Positions 6,404 through 11,245 of a stretch of 11,245 bases of DNA are shown piece after piece (the first letter of the stretch is position 1; the number at the start of each line of letters is the position of its first letter). The notes beneath the pieces were generated by a model. The model was not told the DNA's origin, did no database searches, and saw only the letters and a list, made by a program, of their open reading frames with translations. Position numbers and translations under genes: made by a program. The DNA is from Clostridiales bacterium. Lineage in GTDB: Bacteria > Bacillota > Clostridia > Peptostreptococcales > NVVX01. The stretch covers positions 1 to 11,245 of the forward strand of contig JAJOKQ010000152.1 in NCBI GenBank assembly GCA_021129785.1, read 5' to 3'.

Positions 6404-7045
6404 ATGGGTAAGAATTATACAAATATTTCTATGGCAGTAATACGTAGATTGCCAAAATATTATCGTTATCTTGGAGAATTAATGGATAAAGAAGTTTATA
6501 GAATATCTTCTAGAGAATTGAGCGGAATAACTAACTTTACAGCTTCACAAATAAGACAGGATCTAAATTGCTTTGGAGGATTTGGACAACAAGGATATGG
6601 ATATAATGTTGAAGAACTTAGAGATGAAATTGGAAAGATATTAGGGTTAGGCGCTAATTATAATGCAGTGATTGTAGGTGCGGGTAACTTAGGGCAAGCA
6701 ATTGCAAACTACCCTCATTTCTCTAAAAGAGGAATAAATATTATTGCTTTATTTGACACTAATCCCAAAATAGTCGGTATGAAAATAAGAGATATCAACA
6801 TTTATGATGTAGAAAATCTTACTGAATATGTTAAAGAAAATAACGTGAAAATTGGAATAATTTGCACTCCGGATGGTGTGGCACAAAATATAACCGACAA
6901 TCTTTGTGCTGCAGATATTAAAGGCATATGGAATTTTGCTCCTATAGATATAAGAGTGCCTAAAGAAGTAAAAATAGAAAATGTTCATTTAGGTGAAAGT
7001 TTGCTTACCTTATTGTATCTTTTGAATGAGAAAGATAGGGACTAA
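6404..7045 (+). CDS. rex: Redox-sensing transcriptional repressor Rex
   Basis: Rex is a cytoplasmic dimer that represses fermentation and respiration genes and leaves DNA when NADH is high. The 213 residues match the family. The N-terminal winged helix starts ISMAVIRRLPKYYRYL (8-23), with recognition segment TASQIRQDL (46-54) and a wing rich in G, F and Q (57-67). The Rossmann fold begins AVIVGAGNLG (88-97), with D118 at the end of the second strand and WNFAPIDIRVP at 176-186. The frame is open from GTG 6389, but ATG 6404 is better: AGGAG lies 7 bases before it, and the protein then begins MGKNYTNIS. A MarR-like gene follows 54 bases downstream without a terminator. The likely target in this window is glutamate dehydrogenase, which has a Rex operator upstream. 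Confidence 0.96.
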   Translation: MGKNYTNISMAVIRRLPKYYRYLGELMDKEVYRISSRELSGITNFTASQIRQDLNCFGGFGQQGYGYNVEELRDEIGKILGLGANYNAVIVGAGNLGQAIANYPHFSKRGINIIALFDTNPKIVGMKIRDINIYDVENLTEYVKENNVKIGIICTPDGVAQNITDNLCAADIKGIWNFAPIDIRVPKEVKIENVHLGESLLTLLYLLNEKDRD

Positions 7046-7099
7046 ATCGATGAACATTTTGAATGTAGTGAATGATACGAGTGAGTTTAGGGTGATTGT

Positions 7100-7534
7100 A
7101 TGAAAGATAACTATGTTAAAATTTATGAGTATATTGAAAAGTTGACTAGAGATACAATAGGTTTTGAAAGAAAAGGGATAAAATGCAATGGAGACATTTT
7201 GTCGTTGACAGAAATATTTATATTGAAAACAATAAATAGTTCTAAAAATAAAAAAATGATAGAGATAATGAGGCATTCAGAGGTAGACAAAAATACATTT
7301 AGTTTTAGTGTTAAAAAACTAGTGAATATTGACTTTATATGCAAAGAAAAATCTAAGGATGACGGGCGTATTCAATTGTTGAAGCTAACCGACAAAGGAA
7401 AATTTTTTCTTGGAGCTGCAAAAACGAAGGAAAAAGAAATGCTTTTCGAGCTATTGAGAGATTTTACTTATAATGAAGAAAAGACAATACTAAAATTTTT
7501 GCTTAAATTAGATATGTTGAAAAATGAGAGATAG
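7100..7534 (+). CDS. MarR-like winged-helix transcriptional regulator
   Basis: The 144-residue product has the layout of a MarR-type regulator: an N-terminal helix, a winged helix-turn-helix (about 35-95) and long C-terminal helices for dimerisation. LSLTEIFILKTI (35-46) fits the start of the DNA-binding domain, KNTFSFSVKKLVNIDFI (64-80) the recognition helix, and KDDGR (86-90) the wing with its usual DxR pattern. The following KLTDKGK (95-101) is also typical. No ligand or target can be inferred. The start is ATG 7100, preceded by AGGGTGAT. It probably shares the rex transcript. The TAG stop lies inside a terminator stem. Confidence 0.8.
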   Translation: MKDNYVKIYEYIEKLTRDTIGFERKGIKCNGDILSLTEIFILKTINSSKNKKMIEIMRHSEVDKNTFSFSVKKLVNIDFICKEKSKDDGRIQLLKLTDKGKFFLGAAKTKEKEMLFELLRDFTYNEEKTILKFLLKLDMLKNER

Positions 7535-7558
7535 CATTTAAGCTTATCTCTCATTTTT
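7521..7558. terminator. Bidirectional terminator between the MarR-like gene and ferredoxin
   Basis: AAAATGAGAGATA (7521-7533) pairs perfectly with TATCTCTCATTTT (7545-7557) around an 11-base loop. Both outer flanks are T-rich in their own reading direction, so it can end both convergent units. The TAG stop of the upstream gene (7532-7534) is part of the stem and loop. Confidence 0.85.
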
Positions 7559-7602
7559 GTTGGGACATTAAGTTTGATATTTTAAATATCTGTGTGATTA
7601 AT

Positions 7603-7773
7603 CTATGCAGGAACAATAACATCTACTGGACATGCACCAACACATGCTGCACAGTCAATACATCCGGCAGCGTCGATTACATATTTGTCTTCACCTGCAG
7701 AAATAACATCAACTGGACATTCAGCTACGCAAGCTCCACAACTAATGCACCCTTCATTTATTACATAAGCCAT
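7603..7773 (-). CDS. 2[4Fe-4S] ferredoxin, 56 residues
   Basis: A small clostridial-type electron carrier, likely cytoplasmic, serving low-potential redox enzymes such as pyruvate:ferredoxin oxidoreductase or hydrogenase. It has two complete cluster motifs of the form CxxCxxCxxxCP: C9, C12, C15, C19 and C38, C41, C44, C48. The protein begins MAYVINEGC and ends VDVIVPA, and the two halves show the internal duplication of this family. The start is ATG 7773 with a near-perfect AAAGGAGGTGA five bases before it, which suggests strong expression. It is a single-gene unit with its own promoter, convergent with rex and the MarR-like gene. Its placement beside rex fits redox metabolism. The opposite strand carries a shadow frame that should not be annotated. 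Confidence 0.96.
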   Translation of the reverse strand: MAYVINEGCISCGACVAECPVDVISAGEDKYVIDAAGCIDCAACVGACPVDVIVPA

Positions 7774-7813
7774 ATTGTTCACCTCCTTTATAAGCGTATT
7801 TGATACTAATGGT

Positions 7814-7822
7814 ATTATACCA
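7814..7822 (-). promoter_or_regulatory. Extended -10 promoter of ferredoxin
   Basis: On the - strand, TGGTATAAT (7822-7814) is an extended -10 element (TGnTATAAT); the -35 region is poor. Transcription would start near 7807. The box lies in a perfect 13-base palindrome, TGGTATTATACCA at 7810-7822, which could also be an operator. Confidence 0.6.
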
Positions 7823-7877
7823 AACCTTTTGATTAATAAAACATTCTTTAAAAATATTTACGCGAAAAAGAGTAATA

Positions 7878-7896
7878 AATAATGATTTTCATTGTA
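7878..7896. promoter_or_regulatory. Fur-box-like sequence between ferredoxin and the P-loop gene
   Basis: AATAATGATTTTCATTGTA agrees with the classical 19-base Fur consensus (GATAATGATAATCATTATC) at 14 positions and has a clean AATGA..TCATT inverted repeat. It lies about 60 bases upstream of the ferredoxin -10, too far for simple blocking, and the AT-rich background raises the chance of accidental matches. Confidence 0.3.
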
Positions 7897-7985
7897 AAAG
7901 ATTCTGCTTTAGTGAGTTAGATTCTCTGGCAAAACTGTGATAGAATATAAAAGAATCTCCAATTCTAATTATAAGGGGTAACTAT

Positions 7986-8804
7986 ATGCGAGTTTATGCT
8001 CTGGTTGGATCAAGCGGGACAGGAAAGAGTTATCAATCTATGATTTTAGCAAAGAGAGAAAACATTCAATATATCATTGACGATGGACTTTTAATAAAAG
8101 GAAATAAGGTATTAAGCGGTCATTCTGCTAAGCGTGAAAAGACGAGAATGGCAGCTGTAAAGCGCGCGTTGTTTATGGAAGAGGCTCATAGAAACAAAGC
8201 AATTGATGTAATTAGTACAAATAAGCCAGATGCTTTATTAATATTGGGTACATCTGACAAAATGATAAATAAGATAGTACAAACTCTAAAATTGGGTGAA
8301 ATTACTGAGTATTTCTATATCGATGATCTAGTCTCGAAAGAGGAAGTTGAAATGGCCAAGAGGAGCAGAACGCACGAGGGTAAACATATTATACCCGTGC
8401 CTACTTTTGAAATTAAAAAGGATTTTTCAGGCTATTTTTTGAATCCACTAAAAATCTTTAGAAAACTGAGCAAAGAAGATGTTCAGGAAATTCATGAAAA
8501 ATCAGTTGTGAGACCAACGTTTAGCTATAGAGGCAAATACACAATCTCCAGCCGTGTGATTAAAGATATTGTAAATTACGTTGTTAATAAAGCAATAGGT
8601 GTAGATAGAATAATATATGTTGATATAATATCGCTAGATAGTGGAGCAAGGGTGAAAATTGGATTAACAGCTGTATATGGGAATCCCCTAAAAGCACTAA
8701 TGGGACTAGTGCAAGAGCAAGTTAAAATTGAGGTCGAGGAAATGACATCAATAAATATTATTGGGGTAGATATATTTATTAAAAATATCGTAATAAATGA
8801 GTAA
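7986..8804 (+). CDS. P-loop NTPase fused to an Asp23/Gls24-like domain
   Basis: A 272-residue protein of unknown role. The N-terminal half is a P-loop domain: VYALVGSSGTGKS with Walker A at 8-15, an acidic strand YIIDD (29-33) that could serve as Walker B, and a hydrophobic strand ending LILGTSD (85-91). The C-terminal part (about 178-270) resembles Asp23/Gls24 proteins: GKYTISSRVIKDIVNYVV, then alternating strands, VYGNPLKALMGLVQEQVK, and a last strand INIIGVDIFIKNI. Asp23 family proteins are linked to the cell envelope in Firmicutes. No signal peptide or membrane segment is visible. The start is ATG 7986 with AAGGGG seven bases upstream; a weak TAGAAT (7941-7946) may be its -10 box. No clear terminator separates it from the next gene, 270 bases on. 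The P-loop call is firm; the Asp23-like call is from pattern recognition. Confidence 0.8.
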   Translation: MRVYALVGSSGTGKSYQSMILAKRENIQYIIDDGLLIKGNKVLSGHSAKREKTRMAAVKRALFMEEAHRNKAIDVISTNKPDALLILGTSDKMINKIVQTLKLGEITEYFYIDDLVSKEEVEMAKRSRTHEGKHIIPVPTFEIKKDFSGYFLNPLKIFRKLSKEDVQEIHEKSVVRPTFSYRGKYTISSRVIKDIVNYVVNKAIGVDRIIYVDIISLDSGARVKIGLTAVYGNPLKALMGLVQEQVKIEVEEMTSINIIGVDIFIKNIVINE

Positions 8805-8808
8805 TTTG

Positions 8809-8838
8809 TTTACTTTATTATAAACTGTGTGTTATAAT
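8809..8838 (+). promoter_or_regulatory. Candidate promoter of the glutamate dehydrogenase gene
   Basis: TTTACT (8809-8814, 4 of 6) and a perfect TATAAT (8833-8838) are 18 bases apart. Transcription would start near 8845, leaving an unusually long leader of about 230 bases that carries the Rex and cre sites. I saw no better promoter nearer the gene. Confidence 0.5.
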
Positions 8839-8899
8839 GCAGATATATTCTAAATTATATGGTAAGTGCAACTTATTAAGTAGATAAGATTACTGCATA

Positions 8900-8917
8900 T
8901 TGTTAATCATATAACAA
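8900..8917. promoter_or_regulatory. Rex operator upstream of glutamate dehydrogenase
   Basis: TTGTTAATCATATAACAA matches the clostridial Rex consensus TTGTTAAnnnnTTAACAA at all but one of its 14 fixed positions, and the outer arms ATTGTTA and TAACAAT (8899-8918) are perfectly symmetric. The rex gene is 2.5 kb upstream in the same window. Confidence 0.8.
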
Positions 8918-8931
8918 TGAAAACGTTTTCG
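8918..8931. promoter_or_regulatory. CcpA cre-like site abutting the Rex operator
   Basis: TGAAAACGTTTTCG agrees with the catabolite-responsive element pattern TGnAAnCGnTnnCA except for the final base, and its core GAAAACGTTTTC (8919-8930) is a perfect palindrome. It begins on the base after the Rex operator, so the two proteins could hardly bind independently. Confidence 0.65.
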
Positions 8932-9074
8932 AACTCATATTATTCGAATGCTCGTCAGGTTTATTCAGATGCTTATAGTTTGAGTTTTGTTGTAATATAA
9001 AGCTCTTTAAGCTGAAGGATCTTGAATGAATATATGTAAAATTTATTTTAAAATATTTTAGGAGGCTATTAGAA

Positions 9075-10328
9075 ATGTCCGAAAAAACTTTAAATCCGTT
9101 TGAAATTGCACAATTGCAGGTAAAAACAGCTTGCGACAAGTTAGGTACAGACCCAGCAGTTTATGAAATCCTTAAAAATCCAATGAGAGTATTAGAAGTT
9201 TCAATCCCAGTTAAAATGGATGACGGAAGCACAAAATCATTCATTGGCTACAGATCACAACATAACGATGCTGTAGGACCGTTTAAAGGTGGAGTTAGGT
9301 TTCATCCTGATGTAACTAGAGATGAAGTTAAAGCTCTTTCAACATGGATGACGTTTAAGTGCGGAGTAGTTGGAATTCCGTATGGTGGCGGTAAAGGTGG
9401 AATTACAGTAGAACCACATGATTTATCTAAAGGTGAATTAGAGAGATTGTCAAGAGGCTTTGCAAGAGCTATTGCACCGATTATTGGCGAGAAAAAAGAC
9501 ATTCCTGCACCAGATGTAAATACAAATGGTCAAATTATGACTTGGATGATTGACGAATATGAGAAAACTACTGGTAGATTTGAACCAGGTGTATTCACAG
9601 GAAAACCTTTAGATTTTTATGGTTCATTAGGAAGAACAGAAGCAACTGGTTACGGAACAGCGATTATGGCTAGAGATGCTGCTAAGAAAATTGGATTATC
9701 TTTAGACGGAGCAACTATAGCTATTCAAGGATTTGGTAATGTAGGAAGCTATGCAGCTTTATACATAATTGAAATGGGAGCTAAAGTTGTTGCAGTATCT
9801 GACTCTACAGGGTGTATTGTTAATGAAGATGGTTTAGATATTGAAAAACTAATTGAATATACAGCTAAAAACAGACATGTAAAAGGCTTTGAAGGCGCAA
9901 AAAAAGAACTACATAGAGATGAAGTACTAATACAAGATGTAGATATACTAATGCCATGTGCTTTGGAAAATCAAATAACTTCAAAAAATGTGAATGATAT
10001 TAAAGCTAAGATTGTAAGCGAAGGAGCAAATGGACCAACAACTCCAGAAGCCGATAAAATAATGTTTGAAAAAGGAATAGTTGTGGTTCCTGATATACTA
10101 GCTAACGCTGGTGGAGTGACAGTATCTTACTTTGAGTGGGTACAAAACTTAATGAGATACTCTTGGACATTTGAAGAAGTACAAAAAAAGCAAGATAAAT
10201 TAATGATTGATGCTTTTGAAGAGATTTGGAAGCTTAAAGAAGAACATGGTGTAAATATGCGTACTGCTGCTTATATGATGTCAATTAAAAGAATTGCAAC
10301 AGCAATGAAACTTAGAGGTTGGTATTAG
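9075..10328 (+). CDS. gdhA: Glutamate dehydrogenase (probably NAD-dependent)
   Basis: It catalyses reversible oxidative deamination of glutamate to 2-oxoglutarate and ammonia; in amino-acid-fermenting Clostridia the enzyme, also called GluD, is abundant and catabolic. The 417 residues fit the short hexameric class. Seen in order: GPFKGGVRFHP (68-78), the active-site segment IPYGGGKGGI (101-110) with K107, catalytic D147 in PAPDVNT (144-150), the nucleotide-binding GFGNVG (219-224) with acidic D243 after the next strand (favouring NAD, not proof), EGANGPTTPEAD (316-327) and the ANAGGVTVSYFEW region (343-355). ATG 9075 is preceded by AGGAGG at nine bases. It is a single-gene unit with a strong terminator, and the upstream Rex and cre-like sites imply control by NADH level and carbon source. 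Confidence 0.96.
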   Translation: MSEKTLNPFEIAQLQVKTACDKLGTDPAVYEILKNPMRVLEVSIPVKMDDGSTKSFIGYRSQHNDAVGPFKGGVRFHPDVTRDEVKALSTWMTFKCGVVGIPYGGGKGGITVEPHDLSKGELERLSRGFARAIAPIIGEKKDIPAPDVNTNGQIMTWMIDEYEKTTGRFEPGVFTGKPLDFYGSLGRTEATGYGTAIMARDAAKKIGLSLDGATIAIQGFGNVGSYAALYIIEMGAKVVAVSDSTGCIVNEDGLDIEKLIEYTAKNRHVKGFEGAKKELHRDEVLIQDVDILMPCALENQITSKNVNDIKAKIVSEGANGPTTPEADKIMFEKGIVVVPDILANAGGVTVSYFEWVQNLMRYSWTFEEVQKKQDKLMIDAFEEIWKLKEEHGVNMRTAAYMMSIKRIATAMKLRGWY

Positions 10329-10349
10329 TTTTTAAGAAAAAAACTTAGG

Positions 10350-10379
10350 CGGGTGCATCTTAGATGACCCGTTTTTTTT
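10350..10379 (+). terminator. Rho-independent terminator of glutamate dehydrogenase
   Basis: CGGGT (10350-10354) pairs with ACCCG (10367-10371). An inner CATC/GATG stem extends it past one bulged G, and eight T follow. It starts 22 bases after the stop codon. Confidence 0.92.
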
Positions 10380-10383
10380 GTAT

Positions 10384-10427
10384 AAAAAAACAACTACCAG
10401 TTACTATGTAGAAGCTTCTAGGTTGTT
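10384..10427 (-). terminator. Candidate terminator of the HD-GYP gene
   Basis: On the - strand, AACAAC (10427-10422) pairs with GTTGTT (10394-10389) and runs into seven T (to 10384). The loop contains the palindrome TAGAAGCTTCTA. It lies 45 bases after the HD-GYP stop and faces the glutamate dehydrogenase terminator. Confidence 0.6.
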
Positions 10428-10480
10428 AACTACAGCAGTAAAACAGTGGCTTGTAAGGCTAATAAGATTCTCTACATAGT
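10403..10480. repeat. Inverted repeat spanning the HD-GYP stop codon
   Basis: ACTATGTAGA (10403-10412) and TCTACATAGT (10471-10480) are perfect 10-base inverted arms 58 bases apart. The right arm includes the HD-GYP stop codon. The left arm lies in the loop of the presumed terminator, so the two foldings would compete. Confidence 0.5.
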
Positions 10481-11245
10481 TTGTTTAAAATTAATAATTC
10501 TTTCGTCCGTTGTTGTCGTAATCATTTCAACAAATTTTTCAGAAATGTAAGGGTGAAACTGAAGACCAGCTTCTTGCTTTAGAGTATCAATAGCTTCTTG
10601 AAAAGGTAAAGCACTTCTATAGGCTCTATCACTTGTCATGGCATCATACGCATCAACTACAGTTAAAATAGCTGCATTAAAAGGGATTTGTTTACCACTA
10701 AGTCCATGTGGATAGCCTGTACCATCATAACGCTCATGATGGTGAAGAATTGCTTCGTGTACGCCTTTTAAAAAATTAACATCTTTAAGTATTTTGACAC
10801 CAAGTTCGGGGTGTTCCTTTATTGATAACATTTCATTATTACTTAGTTTAGCTGGTTTATTAAGAATAAAATCATCTATACCGATTTTACCAATATCATG
10901 CAATAGTCCTGCTTTTCTTAAAATATTTATTTGTTTAGGTTTTAGTTTTATATACTTGCCAAATTCTTCAGCAAGAAAAGAAACCCTCTCTGAATGACCC
11001 TTTGTATATTTATCTTTAGCCTCAACAGCATTAGCTAGAGCAGCCATAGTCTGCATATAGTAATTTTTAAGGTCAACATATAATTGGAAGGAATGTCTTG
11101 CAAATAATAGTGGTGCAAAGAATAAGAGCATTATTAAAACGCCATAGTTTAGATATAAAAGACTTATAAAAACTCCTAATATTGCAATTACTAATAAATT
11201 TGGTATAGCCCAAAGAAACTTGCTAAAAAACAAGGTGAAAAAGCT
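10472..11245 (-). CDS. Membrane-anchored HD-GYP domain protein (N-terminus outside window)
   Basis: A probable cyclic di-GMP phosphodiesterase. The frame stays open to the right edge, so the TTG at 11233 is not a credible start; 257 residues are visible. Counting from that TTG, two hydrophobic segments (about 7-29 and 31-46) form the end of a membrane domain. Next come a short linker and an HD-GYP domain with KGHSERV (78-84), HDIGK (112-116), HHHERYDGTGYP (164-175) and VVDAYDAMTSDRAYR (192-206). All metal-binding and GYP residues are present, so it should be active. The missing N-terminus probably holds more membrane helices or a sensor. It is convergent with glutamate dehydrogenase; no functional link is evident. 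Confidence 0.93.
   Translation of the reverse strand, partial: SFFTLFFSKFLWAIPNLLVIAILGVFISLLYLNYGVLIMLLFFAPLLFARHSFQLYVDLKNYYMQTMAALANAVEAKDKYTKGHSERVSFLAEEFGKYIKLKPKQINILRKAGLLHDIGKIGIDDFILNKPAKLSNNEMLSIKEHPELGVKILKDVNFLKGVHEAILHHHERYDGTGYPHGLSGKQIPFNAAILTVVDAYDAMTSDRAYRSALPFQEAIDTLKQEAGLQFHPYISEKFVEMITTTTDERIINFKQTM

Noticed and set aside
7594..7803. 69-residue + strand frame at the ferredoxin locus
   Set aside because: Its odd Cys, Asn and Thr-rich sequence is the antisense of the duplicated ferredoxin cluster motifs; the - strand gene has a near-perfect ribosome binding site.
8903..9139. 78-residue - strand frame across the gdh upstream region
   Set aside because: It overlaps the Rex and cre-like sites and the gdh start, and has no recognisable family or ribosome binding site.

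Overview
The window reads as a chromosomal segment of a low-GC, probably anaerobic Firmicute of the class Clostridia. Supporting signs are the AT-rich intergenic DNA, strong AGGAGG-type ribosome binding sites, sigma-A style promoters, a 2[4Fe-4S] ferredoxin, a Rex redox repressor, a clostridial-type hexameric glutamate dehydrogenase, a BirA-controlled BioY transporter and DnaA boxes of the TTATCCACA type. I cannot name the genus from the sequence. The layout partly matches a Bacillus subtilis neighbourhood I know from memory (tsaE-tsaB-rimI-tsaD-ydiF-...-rex), so most of this is conserved core genome and not a mobile island. I see no CRISPR array, transposase, phage gene, tRNA or rRNA.

Left part (1-3107, + strand): the C-terminal end of a chemoreceptor with its terminator, then the tRNA t6A modification genes tsaE and tsaB (4-base overlap) and tsaD. 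RimI, often found between tsaB and tsaD, is absent. Its usual place holds two degenerate tandem copies of a CCCTGAGCGAA-type intergenic repeat. Middle (3108-6403): a 428-base non-coding stretch with a compact DnaA-box cluster, then on the - strand bioY behind a perfect 11-bp-arm BirA operator, and an ABC-F ATPase of the YdiF type. The ABC-F gene is divergent from rex, and both have near-consensus promoters.

Right part (6404-11245): rex and a MarR-like regulator on the + strand, and a 56-residue ferredoxin on the - strand that faces them and shares a bidirectional terminator. Next come a gene joining a P-loop NTPase domain to an Asp23/Gls24-like domain, the glutamate dehydrogenase gene, and a membrane-anchored HD-GYP c-di-GMP phosphodiesterase that runs off the right edge.

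Functional links: Rex senses NADH/NAD+, and a near-consensus Rex operator lies in front of the glutamate dehydrogenase gene, directly touching a CcpA cre-like site. Amino acid oxidation therefore looks controlled by both redox state and carbon supply, with the repressor encoded 2.5 kb upstream. The most notable non-coding element is the DnaA-box cluster downstream of tsaD. The most notable poorly characterised protein is the P-loop/Asp23-like fusion. I did not find a clearly new multi-gene system.
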